NCBI RefSeq assembly: GCF_901709675.1
Contig: NC_051088.1
Span: 3,481,164-3,545,163 of the forward strand
From: Syngnathus acus
Taxonomy: Eukaryota > Chordata > Actinopteri > Syngnathiformes > Syngnathidae
Length of the DNA stretch: 64,000 bases
Direction of reading: 5' to 3'
The notes beneath the pieces were generated by a model. That model saw only the letters and a list, made by a program, of their open reading frames with translations. It made no database searches and had not been told where the DNA came from. Each line of letters starts with the position of its first letter. Position 1 is the first letter of the stretch. Both the position numbers and the translations under genes were made by a program. Positions 1 to 14,472 of the stretch are shown here, in pieces.

Positions 1-641
1 TCAAGGAGCCAGGGAAGAACTGTTTACAATCCCTTTTGTTTCTTTGAGATATGATCAGTGTCATCAGTCCAGCAGGAAATGTGGAAATGTGATTTTGGCA
101 ACTGCGGTGCTGAACATCCCAATGTCTGAGTGGAATGTGTCCACCCTCATGCCTCTCACTGAAACTGTCACGTATTATATCTCAGCCAAATGCAGAATGA
201 GCACAAGTCCCTTGCTGAAAGCCCTTCAGCCATAGCTGGTATGGAGCTAGCTAACATGTGTTCCAGCCGGATGATAATCTTCAACCTGTGGCAGGAAGAA
301 GTTGCAGCCATGTCCTTATGAACATTTTTCTCCAGAGACAGATGTGGTTCTAATCTCCTAATTAGATGAAAATCTGTACCGACGCTTTGAAACAATTATC
401 ATCGGGTGGAAACACGACCAATTCTTCAAACACCCAAAATGATGCACAGTATGCATTACAGCTCTTTGTTCAGCAAAAACAGATGGTACTGAAGACAAAC
501 AATACCTCTTTGCAGGACCAGGAGCCGTGAAACATGCAAGCACTATGCATGGACCATCTGGACAATTTCCTAAAGCATGACGTGCATCTCGGCTTCCCGA
601 GAAAACCATCCAGGTCGCCTAGATCAGCAAAGTTTAGATGT
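1..641. other. non-coding, nothing recognised
   Basis: No exon, repeat or RNA gene could be recognised. Short open frames on both strands lack recognisable domains and splice context. The stretch may be intronic sequence of the ptk2b gene that continues to the right, since only that gene's 3' half lies in the window. Confidence 0.4.
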
Positions 642-714
642 CACTCAAATATGGACGATTAGTTAATTTATCAAGACGGTCACTCATTTAATTTCATTTA
701 TTATATTTTTTGGT

Positions 715-1091
715 AGGCGGCTCGGTGGCGCGCTGGCTAGGACGTCCGCCTCACAGTAAGGAGGGTGCGGGTTCGATTCCACCTCCGGCCCTCCCTGTGT
801 GGAGTTTGCATGTTCTCCCCGTGTCCGCGTGGGTTTTCTCCGGGCACTCCGGTTTCCTCCCACATCCCCAAAAACATGCTTGGTAGGCCGATTGAGCGCT
901 CCAAATTGCCCCTAGGTGTGAGTGCGTGTGCGGATGGTGTTTGTCTCTGTGTGCCCTGCGATTGGCTGGCAACCGGTTCAGGGTGTCCCCCGCCTACTGC
1001 CCGATGACAGCTGGGATAGGCTCCGGCGAGCCCGCGACCCCCGTGGGGATAAAGCGGTACAGAAAATGGATGGATGGATGGATGGATGGAT
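715..1091 (+). repeat. tRNA-derived SINE-like repeat, (TGGA)n tail, near full length
   Basis: The head contains a tRNA-like A box (GGTGGCGCGCTGG) and B box (GGTTCGATTCC), the pol III promoter pair typical of tRNA-derived SINEs. The body ends in CCCGTGGGGATAAAGCGG, then AGAAAATGGATGG and a (TGGA)n tail. At least eight more copies occur in the window, mostly on the minus strand. This is the most complete plus-strand copy and is a useful local reference. Confidence 0.85.
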
Positions 1092-1139
1092 ATTTTTTGG
1101 TTTGCTCACGTTAATAAACAGTAGTAAGATTTTTTTTCA

Positions 1140-1320
1140 GAGAAAAGCCTAATGGCACTGTTGATGTACAATACGGGACCGTGGTGGCTGCTGAAGGCGG
1201 GAACCACCATTTTAGGGGCAGGAATAGAGAATGGAGCTGATCCACCTACCAAGCCACATCATCCACTCACAATTGGGAAAATTGTGGTTCCACCAAGAAT
1301 CGTGGCAGTGAAAAAGCACA
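1140..1320 (+). other. exon-like stretch of unknown origin inside the TIR element
   Basis: A strong acceptor-like TTTTTTTTCAG ends near 1140 and is followed by a codon-like frame (EKPNGTVDVQYGTVVAAEGG) that passes by a one-base shift at a G run into a second frame (TTILGAGIENGADPPTKPHH). I do not recognise the protein. It could be a captured host exon, an old transposase remnant or chance. Confidence 0.25.
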
Positions 1321-1321
1321 A

Positions 1322-1424
1322 GTTGTTTTATCACCGAGTGCGAGTGCGGATGGTTGCTCGTCTCTGTGTGCCCTGCGATTGGCTGGCAACCAGTTCAGGG
1401 TGTCCCCCGCCTACTGCCCGATAA
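1322..1424 (+). repeat. SINE fragment (central part)
   Basis: It matches the middle of the SINE at 715-1091 (GTGTGCCCTGCGATTGGCTG and the CCCGCCTACTGCCCGAT region) but lacks both the tRNA-like head and the tail. It abuts the right arm of the flanking inverted repeat. Confidence 0.75.
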
Positions 1425-1726
1425 TCATCATAGTGCAAAAAATATAATAAATGAAATTAAATGAGTGGCCGTCTTGATAAATTAACTAATCGTCCATGTT
1501 TGAGTGTTTACTGATGGAAGCTCTTAAGATCAGGGACAGGAAAAGAGTTAAGATTCTATACTCTGTGTTACTGCTAGGAAAAGGGAAATGCAATCTGAAT
1601 AATTCAAAACAACGTAAACAAAAGTTTTAATACCACGATCAGGTGAAGCATTGTGGAAACATGGGCCTTAGCACATAGTGGAAAAAAAGCACTGTTTGAA
1701 ATTGCAGCCGTTTTCCTGTCTAATAG

Positions 1727-5064
<3,338 letters not shown>

Positions 5065-6570
5065 GGGGTGGTCCACTATTGTAGTCTTGAATATGAGGCC
5101 CATAGTACATTAAAAAAGAGGAGTATGTGATGTAGAAATGAAGATTTGTCTGAACTGAATTTTAATGTTTGATTAAAATTGGATATTACCACAAAAGTTA
5201 GGTTCCGAAATCATTGTGCTCGCTGATTGTGACCCGAAACGGAACGGCACTCAGTTAGCCTCGAAAACGTGCTGTTGCCGGACAAAAGAAAAGGAGCAAG
5301 TCTTTGTGTTAAACATTTGTACGGCATGCTCAGTCACCACCGTAAAGCTGGCACAGAGACATGTTTGCAAAACACTTCCGCCCCTCCTCAGTCTGTCCTT
5401 TTCTTAGTAACTTTCTCCTTCCTCGTTCTTCGTCCACAAAATGGGCGTCACTCTTAATCATGCACACAGCAGAAACATTTCGCAGTAGGCAATGGAATTA
5501 TTTTGCTTGTTTGTCTCCCTAGTGAAACTATACTTCAAAAGCAAAAGACTACATGTGCATTTAAACAGTTGCATCTGTGAGAGTCACTAATTATACTTTA
5601 TAAGAGTCTTATGGCCTGGAGCTAGGCTTGGTACGACGACAGACTCCTAGTCTGTGAAAGGAGGTTCACACGGCGGCTGCAGAACGTACAACTATGGCCA
5701 TATAAATAATGGGACTGCAATTTTCAAAGGCTGAATCTGTAGTCAGAGTCAAGCAGAATGTGTGAAATGTGAGTCACCAGAGTCAAGCAATATGTGCTGC
5801 CGAAATAAGGTTGTATGGTAGCTGCACTTGCCAGGATGTGAACACATGACTGGGTACGCTCTCCATCCGGTTGGGATGAGAAGAGATGGCTGGCACAGCG
5901 GTTCCTGCTGCCGAGTCAGTACAAGGTTTAGATGTAGTCGCTGGGTTAGTATAGGATCCACGATGATCACGGAGCTGGAACATAGACTTTGCGCTACCAC
6001 ACATACAGAACTGTCATCACCTTGATCAGCTTGGCATCGCAGGAGTTGAGGGACACCAGAAATAATTGTGGCAGATTGTCCAGTCACTGGAATGGTGAAC
6101 TCAGTGGACCAGGCTTGCACCATAGGAGGTGAAAAGACAGGGACAGATGAAGTGGGGAAAACGCAGCCGTGGGATGACACTAGAGAAGCAGGTGCACTGA
6201 ACATTTAAAAAAAAAGAATAAATAAATAAATAAACGGGTGGAAGCAGCGTCACTACGTGTTTCCATTTCAAGCAACCTTGACAGCACCAAGCTAAGAAAT
6301 TGTGACCCGTATTGGTTCGATGCAGAACATAACAGATAATGACCACGTAAGGAAAGATTCCGTATTGTACCAGACAATTGGCAACCCCACATGGAGCTCT
6401 CCTGATTGAGAAGTGGTCTTCAGCTACAATGACCTTGGCGTCCACCTTTCCGAGGAGCTCACCTGGAGTCAAAACATTTCATTTAATCAGATGCAGGGGT
6501 GCCAATTTTCCACTTTCTCCGTAGGCTACGATGCGTCACACTGGGGGTGGGGGCGTCTTGGGGAGCTTCT
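5065..6570. other. ptk2b 3' UTR and intergenic DNA
   Basis: Sequence after the ptk2b stop codon. No canonical AATAAA was found soon after the stop; ATTAAA near 5172 is a candidate poly(A) signal. The rest shows no exon with domain content and no clear repeat. Confidence 0.4.
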
Positions 6571-6574
6571 ACAC

Positions 6575-6840
6575 TGTGTGGGCGTCGTGGCTCAGTAGTA
6601 GATTGTTGGCCTCTTAACTCTAAGGTTGTGGGGTTGATCCTCAACCCTGGTAACCATGTCGAAGTGTCCTTGAGCAAGACACTGAGCGATCCAGGGTGGA
6701 CCTGAAAGTGCCTTGCATAGCAGCAACCTCCCATTGATGTATGAATGTGTGTGTGTGTGGATGGGTGAATTGTAGAAGCATTTTAAAGTGTTTGGGCACC
6801 ATGTGGTGTAGATAAAAGCGCTATATAAGTACAGGCCATG
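6575..6840 (+). repeat. second, diverged tRNA-derived SINE-like repeat
   Basis: A tRNA-like head (CGTGGCTCAGTAGTAGA; B-box-like GGGGTTGATCCTC) is followed by GTCCTTGAGCAAGACACTGA and a 3' part ending AAAAGCGCTATATAAGTACAG. This arrangement is familiar from fish SINEs and differs from the (TGGA)n family. No tRNA gene is implied, because the anticodon arm is not tRNA-like. Confidence 0.6.
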
Positions 6841-8382
6841 GCATAGTTTTACATGGCCTGTAGTTCTGTAGTGATACAAGAGGTGGGACTAAGTCACAAA
6901 TGCGCACGTCCCAGGTAAGTAGCCTTATAATTAGTCACAAGATCAATTTCATAGCCTGGAAAACTACACCCACTGAGTGGGTCTGGGGCACAAGCCTTTC
7001 ATTGTAGTGGCCTCGGTTCAAAATAAATTTGTTTACTTGCTGTGTCGTAGCGTTTGTGAGCAATGTCACTCTTCTGTGTAGGAAATCCATCCAAGTTCAA
7101 AATTACGCACGGGAGAGGTGATAGTTGGTTTCATTCAGCATTAAACTCATTTTTCAACGACCAGAAACACATCATTAAATCCCCAGAAGCTGACGGCACT
7201 GGAAGCATTATTTAAAAAGAAATATATTTTCTGATGTCTCTTCTACTCTTTTCTGATTGGTTCATTTCACTGTCCATTTGCTCAGGTTTGTCCCACCTCA
7301 GAAATGCATACTCACCATACTCAATTGCCAGGCTTCGAAGTTCAAGCAAGTCGATTCAAGTTATTACTTAGCTCGAAAAGGACTAAAATGTAATTACTTT
7401 TATGACTAAATTTGCAGATGCGCCAGGGGACGTGTAATAAAAAACGCTCTCGGTCCCCTGAGCGCCCATAGTAGCGCAGTTTATTAAACTACAAACATGC
7501 TAAACAAGACTTGCCCTGGTGTGGAAATTAAGGTGTGCCGGTTTTTACACCAACCGCAGTCTACTTTCTGTGAAGATACATTGGGGGTGATGCAACTCGT
7601 GTGATACGGCACCAGATATGGTAGTACTACACTTGTGCGAACAGCAATATGATTAACTGGCAGGCATCCATGGTACTCAGGGGAGAACGTGTTTGCACAC
7701 CTTCTACAAGCAGTCAGTGTTCAAGTGGGTTTGTAATCAAGATGCAGTATTTAAAATAGCATAATGTCCTTCTGTAATATTCCACATGGAAAATACATGC
7801 ATCTAAGCATCACCACCCAAAATAATCTGGAAATGAACTTGATAACTCCCAAGGGGTTTAGTGTTGGGACACAGTGGTGGCAGAAGTACTGCAGCACTGC
7901 AAAAGAATGTAATCCATCCATTTTCTATTTTATATGTCAGATTTAAGTTGCATATACTATAACCGTTTATGAACAATTCAACATCCAAAAAGCCTCTTGG
8001 TACACATTGTGTTTGCGTATCTTGTTTATATTATATATATTATATATATATTTGTTCATATTTTTTTTATTTTCACTTTCATTCATTTTGGTTTTGGAAG
8101 TTTTGGTCCCTCCGTAAGAAGAAGTACGACACGTTGTGAAACATTGGAGTTTTTGTAAGGAACCAAAATTAGACTCCTCCAGGGGTGGGCCGTGGCTGTT
8201 GCGTAAGAACCTCCCTCAAGTTAGATACTTAAAAAGAGGCTCTGCAAGTTTTGCTACCCAGTGGGTCGGTCACATTAACAAGCAACAACTGCAGATCACC
8301 TTGCAACAACTTCTACCCAGGTGAGCATTCCCGTCATATGAATAAATCTTGATTTTTAGATTATATTGTGACTCTGTATTAA
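6841..8382. other. intergenic, nothing recognised
   Basis: AT-rich intergenic DNA between ptk2b and the first nucleoside hydrolase gene. No recognisable exon or repeat beyond a short TA tract near 8030-8050. A 5' non-coding exon of the hydrolase gene could lie here or in 8620-9000; a donor-like CCCAG/GTGAGC at about 8320 is one candidate, unsupported otherwise. Confidence 0.35.
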
Positions 8383-8425
8383 CGCCAACGGCAAAAAAGA
8401 GAGCTGGTCGCTGATAAACACTATC
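8383..8425 (+). pseudogene. possible stray copy of a ptk2b linker-exon segment
   Basis: GCAAAAAAGAGAGCTGGTCG and the next bases up to CTGATAAACA closely resemble 3464-3494 of the ptk2b exon (about 27 of 31 positions by eye), and the reading KKRELVADK parallels KREMVADR. The similarity fades on both sides. It may be a duplicated exon scrap or chance helped by the purine-rich core. Confidence 0.3.
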
Positions 8426-8430
8426 TACAT

Positions 8431-8611
8431 CAGGGGTCTCAAACTCCAGTCCTCGGGGGCCGCATTCCTACATGTTTTCCAAGTTTCCCTCGTTAAACAC
8501 ACCTGATTCAAATGATCAGTTCATCCTCACGTTCTGCAGGAGCCTGATAATTGTATTGTATAATTGACATGTAGGAATGCGGCCCCCGAGGACTGGAGTT
8601 TGAGACCCCTG
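8431..8611. mobile_element. palindromic hAT MITE, 181 bp
   Basis: Ends CAGGGGTCTCAAACTCCAG and its inverse complement; the arms are so long that the element is almost one palindrome. It is flanked by a perfect 8 bp target duplication ATCTACAT (8423-8430 and 8612-8619), the hAT signature. A sister copy lies at 56993-57193. Confidence 0.92.
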
Positions 8612-9029
8612 ATCTACATCATTGTATAAAATTGTTTTTAGGTTGGTCTTAATAGCTCGGAGCTGGTGCATTCCAAGGTGGAAATGTCATCCAAACATGT
8701 GAGCTTTAAAAGTCAAAGGAATGCCTCCTTCAGTCAACTCTGTGGTGTGCCAAATGGATATTGGATAGAGAGAGTCAGCAAGATTTAACTTTTGCAACAT
8801 TTCCAGTATAGCATAATAGTCTTTTTACAGCCACAGAGACAGATTTCCTCTGTTATGGTTTCAGTTCTCTTTTTAATGGCTTTCTTTGTTCCACTTGTTT
8901 TCCCCCACTGAGCTTGCAACACTTAATACATGCATGCATGGTTTTCTTTCCCCAACCTTGTCATAATTTGACAAGGTCAGATGTTCTGACTCTTAACTTT
9001 TATCAACAAGAATTGTGTTTGTATACAGG

Positions 9030-10896
9030 ATGAAAAGGAAGATAATCCTTGATGTGGACACCGGGGTGGATGATGCTCAGGCCATCATGATGGCCTTGTC
9101 AGACCCCGATGTGGAGATACTGGGAATCACCTGTTGCCATGGGAACACCCCCCTTGAGAATGTCCTGAAGAACACTCTCCGGGTTCTGAAGGTGTGCAAC
9201 AGGCTGGATGTAAGTATCTACATGTTTCATTCCTCATTGAACGACACACACGCATTGGAGCTTTGATCACCTATCGAATTTCAAGATCCCAGTGTACGCG
9301 GGCTGCGCACAGCCCCTCCTGTCCAACAAACAACACGCCAGCGATTACCATGGGAAGGATGGGCTGGGTGATGTGCCAGATCCAGATGCTCCAGGGTTGG
9401 AACTTTTGCAGAAAGAAAAAGGTGTCCAGGCCTTGCTCAAAATGGTCAAGCAAAACCAAGGAGAGGTAAGACACGCAAGGCTAGTTTACATGCCTGGGCG
9501 GGAGTCATAGCAGGACTTAACTACATTTTTCTGCAGGTGACCCTGGTGGCAACCGCACCTTTGACCAACCTTGCAGTCGCAGTGCAACTGAACCCTTCCC
9601 TTCCCAAGAAGCTGAAGGCTTTGTACATCATGGGAGGCAACATTGAGTGTACCAGTCTATTCTTTCAGACATGGATTTTAATCAACCTCTTTTCCTCAGT
9701 GCTGTCTTGCATGACATGCTGTGTGATGTGTTCAGCCAGGGGTAACACCACAACATGCGGTGAGTTTAACTTTGTCGCCGACACGGAGGCTGCCTACATC
9801 GTGCTGGAACGCTACACCTGCCCCACCACCATCGCCTCCTGGGAGTTCACCTGCAGTAACAGCCTGCCATGGGTATGAAGTTAATTGTTAAATTGTTTTT
9901 TTTTTTCTTCTTTGACTTTTTTTTGCCTTTTGTCTATCCCTCAGTCTTTTTGTGACCAGTGGCTTTCTGTGAAGACTGAGAAAGCCGCCTTCATGAAGAA
10001 GATTTCATCCCTTTCCATGACGGTAAGAGTCAGCCAGGGCTTCATGGTAGCATGTAACGTTTAAACTCGCAGGGGTGTCAAACTCATTTTTGTCGCGGGC
10101 ATCATTGTAGCCATAGTTTCCTTCTTAGGGCCGATATGCTAGTTTTGAAAATAAGAGACTAGTAAAAATTATTCAAATATTTTAAAAAGCTTGCTAGCAA
10201 TATCTTTATTTTTTGAAGTGAAGACAATTTGTAGTCGATGCACAATTTGCCTTTGCGATGTGGCGGGCCGTATCTGGCCTTGGGTTTGACGCACATGGTT
10301 AAAGGGGCATAAAATATTCCACAGACGTGTAACATTATGACCCCTTTGAGGTGAAGTTTACTCATCTTCCGAGTCAAATTTGATTGCCGTGTTAATGCAT
10401 TTTCTGAAGGCATTGATTCGATTGCAGATGGACAGTTGTCTTAAAAAGTTGTAATCGATTCGTTGCCCTGAGAATGAAATGATCTGGATGAATGAGAATG
10501 TTCACAAACATCAAAATGAAAGTCGTTATCACTCTTCATGCAATGGCAGAAAGCTCGGTCAGAGGAATACCAGAAGGAAATCACAACAGGACAAGGGTTC
10601 AATGCTTGTGACACCTATGCCCTGGCCGCTGCTATCAATGACTCACTCATCACAGAGAGCGAGCAGGTAAATGACAGTTGTTTTTCATAACCTTGTAAAA
10701 TGGAAACAAATCTACCTGGTCTCTGCTTGTGCTGGACCTTCAGGTCGCTGTGACTGTAGAGCTAGATGGGACCTGTACCCGAGGCATGATGGTGTTGGAT
10801 TACATGGACCTGTTGAAGAAGAAACACAAGGTAACCATTATGAAGAAAGTTGACTTGGAGAAGTTCAAGCAGATGCTCATCAATGCACTAAAATAG
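9030..10896 (+). CDS. inosine-uridine preferring nucleoside hydrolase-like, copy 1
   Basis: Hydrolyses the N-glycosidic bond of ribonucleosides in related enzymes; the substrate here is unknown. Seven coding exons: 9030-9209, 9286-9465, 9537-9648, 9736-9872, 9945-10022, 10550-10666, 10744-10896; they sum to 318 codons plus stop. An acceptor just before the ATG (TATACAG/GATG) implies an upstream 5' UTR exon. Family landmarks: the Ca-binding Asp cluster [15 protein letters not shown] near the N-terminus, TAPLTNLAVAV, ESRGNTT...EFNF, and CDTYALAAAI near the C-terminus. The last aligns with the HD motif of many family members but has Cys, as described for group III hydrolases. The exon 3 donor (T/GTACCA) is weak compared with the paralogue's GTAAGA. 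A poly(A) signal AATAAA lies at 10936. Confidence 0.92.
10070..10297. mobile_element. hAT-type MITE in intron 5 of hydrolase copy 1
   Basis: The left end CAGGGGTGTCAAACTC and the right end (GGGTTTGACGCACATG) form a decayed inverted repeat, with the GGGCC-rich subterminal motifs typical of fish hAT MITEs. No clean target duplication was found, so the copy is old. Confidence 0.65.
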
Positions 10897-10935
10897 GATG
10901 ATTTGTAACAGCCGAGATTGGAACTTAATCAGTCA

Positions 10936-10941
10936 AATAAA
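10936..10941 (+). terminator. poly(A) signal of hydrolase copy 1
   Basis: AATAAA 40 bp after the TAG stop at 10896. Confidence 0.8.
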
Positions 10942-10974
10942 TTTTTAATTCAAAACAGATTGTGTTTTTTTAAC

Positions 10975-11290
10975 GTCAGTTCACATGCGATTTTTTGATC
11001 GGCTTAAGGACATTGTTCACATGTTTGTTCTTGGCTGTCCTTCTCCTGCTGTTTCCCTCTGTCTCCTCTGCTGGTTTATCTCCAGGGTCTCGCCACTTCC
11101 TGTAAATATTTTCCCTCTAGTCTTGGACTTATCAAACTCTTGCACACATCCACTCCATCATCTTGCGCACATCATCCACTCAACATCTTGCCAATTTTGT
11201 CATTTTGTACAGACTTGTAAGGACATGAACTGTTCTACGGAATTATAAGGACATGAACTTGTGATCATGCTGTGATTAGCAGTTTCATTA
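10975..11290. repeat. dispersed repeat, unclassified
   Basis: It shares CTGGTTTTATCTCCA-like, CTTCCTGTAAA and TTTTGTCATTTTGTAC segments, in the same order, with 54640-54770. After the SINE insertion the repeat seems to resume at 11637 with TTTGTTAGGCAAAACAT, which also follows in the second copy at 54897. Family unknown. Confidence 0.5.
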
Positions 11291-11354
11291 GCACTCAATC
11301 CATCAATGTTTCCTTGCTGTGTTTGTCTGTTTTCCATGCAAAACTTTTATTCCC

Positions 11355-11620
11355 CACATTCCATCCATTTTCTGTACCGCTTGTCCCCACGGGAGTCACG
11401 GCCGTGCTGGAGCCTATCCCAACTGTCATTGGGCAGTAGGCGGAACAGGTTGCCAGCCCATCGCAGGGCATACAGAGACGAACACCCACTCACACCTATG
11501 GGCAATTTGGAGTGCTCAATCGTTTGTTTTTGGGATGTGGGAGGAAACCGGAAGACCCAGAGAAAACCCACGCAGGCACGGGGAGAACACACAAGCGGAA
11601 TCGAACCCACACCATGCTTC
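11355..11620 (-). repeat. tRNA-derived SINE, 5'-truncated
   Basis: Reverse copy starting at CCATCCATTTTCTGTACCGC and running to GGAATCGAACCC, with internal losses. It splits the unclassified repeat around it. Confidence 0.85.
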
Positions 11621-11649
11621 CAACCACAGCTTTATTTGTTAGGCAAAAC

Positions 11650-11950
11650 ATCTTCCATTTTCAAACGAGCCAAGGCTAACGTCAAGCGTCAGGCAACATA
11701 CGGGATAGGTTGCTTTACAACCTTCGTGACTTCTTCTTCAGTGGGGAGGTTGTCCAGGTGAAGGTTGCGTTCTACTTGAGGCAGGCAGTCTATGGCTTTG
11801 TCGTTGACTGCGGCTGGGCGGTCGAGGACGCTGTTGAAATGCTCAGCTCGTCTCTCCAGTATCTGCTTCTTCTTAATCAGCAGCTGAGTCCCATCTGCAT
11901 TGAGGAGGGGCGAGGATCCAGAGGACTGAGGTTCGTAGAGCTCCATGCTT
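11650..11950 (-). pseudogene. LINE ORF2 fragment (linker before reverse transcriptase)
   Basis: The minus-strand frame contains LLNADGTQLLIKKKQILERR, AEHFNSVLDRP and LPQVERN, ending in LPTEEEVTKVV. This order is familiar from the segment between endonuclease and reverse transcriptase in fish LINE ORF2 proteins. There is no RT core, so it is a 5'- and 3'-truncated relic. Confidence 0.6.
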
Positions 11951-11959
11951 CCATAAATT

Positions 11960-13800
11960 TTAGTGCATCAACTCTATAAAAAATTTTTTACAGTACCTTC
12001 TGCAATGTGCTCAAGTACTAGTCATTGCTGTTTGTGCATCATATGAACTTTTTTCAACATAACTATCAGATGTCCTACTTTGTGAGTCTACCGACAAACA
12101 TTTTCGTTCGTACAGCAAAGGCAGAGTTTTAGTAAAGCAAGCATTTTAATACTGAGAAATAGCCACCAAAATAACTCTTGTAAGAAATTAGATCACCAAT
12201 GTGCTTCAGGTCATATGTAAGAATATAATGACTATAATTAACTGTGGAAAGCTTAAAATAGCATGATTTAGCTCTTTAAAAATGATTCTTTGGCTTTGGA
12301 ATTTCATCCAGCCTCATTTCCGTCGTTAACAAAATTCTGTGTGGGTGTGGTTGTTATGTGAGCAAAACAGATGTGTGCTCATTCTTGGCTTGTGTTTTTT
12401 TGCGCTTGAGCTGGGCAGAATTTTTACAGCCCCGTTTCGTTCAGTGGAAATGTTAGTTGTGGATGAAAAGAGAGGACCTTCGGCACGGAATCCGGGTGTG
12501 TCCTGAGAACGGCGCTTGGATTTGAAGCGTCTCTAATGGGACAGGAGACCTGAATTCATACTGTGTTTCTATTCATCAATGGACGTCTCAGCTGATTGTT
12601 TCCTTTTCAATTTTAGCTTGTTACAGACCTTTGTGATGTCATGCACACTGTGATCATGACACCTCTGATCCATTGTTGAAAGGACATTGCTCTTTCATCA
12701 TAACCGCTTCGACTATCGAAATTGTATCAACTATTTCGGCAGACTATGCCGAAATAGTCGAATAATGTTTAATGCATAAATGGTTTTAATTTTATGTGTT
12801 CTTTTCCATTGTTTTATTTTTATTTTGGTACAGTACTTGTGAAAGATATTTAAATAAAGATATATTGAATTGTACTGTATTGGCTGCACACAAACAGCTG
12901 TGGAATGAGTTTGCCTGAGGAAAAGCTCTCCTGTCATGCAGAGACAAAAATATGTGGCAGGTATGTATCATGAAAGCGTCTTGTAACCATACAAGTCAAG
13001 CCCTGCAGAGGTGCTCCCATCAAATATGTCAGCATGTGTATTCCATCCATTTTTTAAAGCATTTGCCGAATTAGAGGCACTGGGGTCTATCTGAGCTGAC
13101 TGAGAAAGAGCGAGGTACACTAACCAACATTGCCACAGAGGATAATTTCTAATATCCTCTCAAATCCTCAATTGATGCTCTGGAAGTGCAATAACTGATT
13201 GGCTCCAGATTATGAATACTTTAGTTCAGTGAAAATGGTGAATGCAAGCCAGGCCTTGCATGCTGATGTGGCAGTCTGGCAGAGGCAATGGGCCTTTACT
13301 GAAAAGTCCCAAATCCAGCTGCTTGCCGCCGTCTCTGGTCAGAGGCAGCATAATAGTCACATGAGAACTCAGAAGAATCAAAGCTTTGTGGCTTTGCAGC
13401 AAAACAGGGTGCCTCGCAGAACCACATGTTAAACAGATATGGCATTACTCACTTTTTTTCTAACACCAGCAGAGCATCCAAACAGAACATAGTGTTCAAC
13501 TTAGAGTATGTTGTTTTCGAACTAACAACATCCAGATAGGGGAGAAAACTGTGTGGTTTTGAGGAATGACAAACTGTACATGTGCTCAGTTACCTCTTCA
13601 TTCCTATGCATCAGTGTTTTTATGGTGTGTTTATTCATATGACTTCAAAAGGTACATCCTAGTAATTCTGATGGGAAGACAAAAGGTAGAGTCTCAATTT
13701 ATGTAACTTAAACTGTTTCAGGCATCATTTGTTGGGCCAAACATGTCTCCAATAACCAGCAGACATTGTTTACTAGTGGATGTTATGTAGCCTCCCATTT
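11960..13800. other. intergenic region between the hydrolase genes
   Basis: About 1.8 kb without a supported exon. A worn SINE-like trace may lie near 13055-13125. The right end leads into the TATA-containing promoter of hydrolase copy 2. Confidence 0.4.
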
Positions 13801-13823
13801 TCCCACATGCTAACTCCACCCCA

Positions 13824-13911
13824 TATATAAAAAGCACCAAGAAGCACAGGCAAGTGTTACTTCACTTCCTGACTGAAAGGTTGCATTATATTGAGAAACT
13901 TTGTCTGGCAG
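13824..13911 (+). promoter_or_regulatory. TATA box and non-coding first exon of hydrolase copy 2
   Basis: TATATAAAAAG at 13824 lies about 30 bp before a plausible start site near 13855. The following short exon ends at 13911 with a consensus donor CTGGCAG/GTAAGTTG. The coding exon at 15868 has an acceptor seven bases before its ATG, so this is the best candidate for its 5' UTR exon, about 1.95 kb upstream. Inference from sequence only. Confidence 0.6.
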
Positions 13912-14472
13912 GTAAGTTGATTTTTGTAGAGCTCGTTCTAAAACCTATGGAGTAACTTCTTATCATTTTCTTTCTTGACTAATCACATTAGTCTGAATTA
14001 TATTTTATTGAAAATCATTTGAAAAAAAAAAATCTGGTAAACTTGTTTTTCTTTTAAACTTATTGTGTGATTGAGCCGCATTGTGGTTGCTTTATAGCAG
14101 GGGTGTCCAAACTTTTTGCAAGGAGGGCCAGATTTGATAAAGTGAAGGGGCCCGGGGGCCAATAGTTTTTTCGGTCATTTTATAACTACAAAAATGTCAT
14201 GCAAATACACACTGTTATAAAACAAATTTCATTGTCACAATTGTCTTTATTTTTCAAATGACAAAATAACCAAATATGAGTCACTCTGGCAGATGTGAAC
14301 AACTCTAAAAACACAAATTCTGCCTTTCATTCATATCTGAAGAGTCAGATAACATTGAACAAACTGTATGAAATACCTTAAATTTACATGAGTTTAAAAT
14401 TACTTTTGCCTCATGAACATTTTAAACGGGAGTTATAAGTAATGCAAAGTTGTCTGTTATTAAAACTTAAAA

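Larger units (their letters stand above)
642..1506. mobile_element. inverted-repeat-bounded element carrying SINE copies
   Basis: About 70 bp at 642-712 (beginning CACTCAAATATGGACG) recur almost perfectly in inverse orientation at 1433-1506, which marks a TIR-bounded unit of about 865 bp. Inside lie a SINE (715-1091), an unexplained exon-like stretch (1140-1320) and a SINE fragment (1322-1424). No transposase is present, so this would be a non-autonomous DNA element. No clear target duplication was seen, so the class is unassigned; a local inverted duplication is the alternative. Confidence 0.6.

Noticed and set aside
715-790. tRNA gene suggested by A and B boxes
   Set aside because: The boxes belong to the tRNA-derived SINE head; no full cloverleaf with anticodon arm can be drawn.
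765-1007. Open frames inside SINE copies (for example 765-1007, 3661-3969, 11347-11610, 17066-17302, 22609-22887, 56305-56655, 62774-63082)
   Set aside because: They recur with every copy of the repeat, in both directions, and reflect its GC-rich sequence.
8136-8324. 62-codon frame ending at a donor-like CCCAG/GTGAGC
   Set aside because: No upstream acceptor, domain or partner exon; kept only as a possible 5' UTR exon of hydrolase copy 1.
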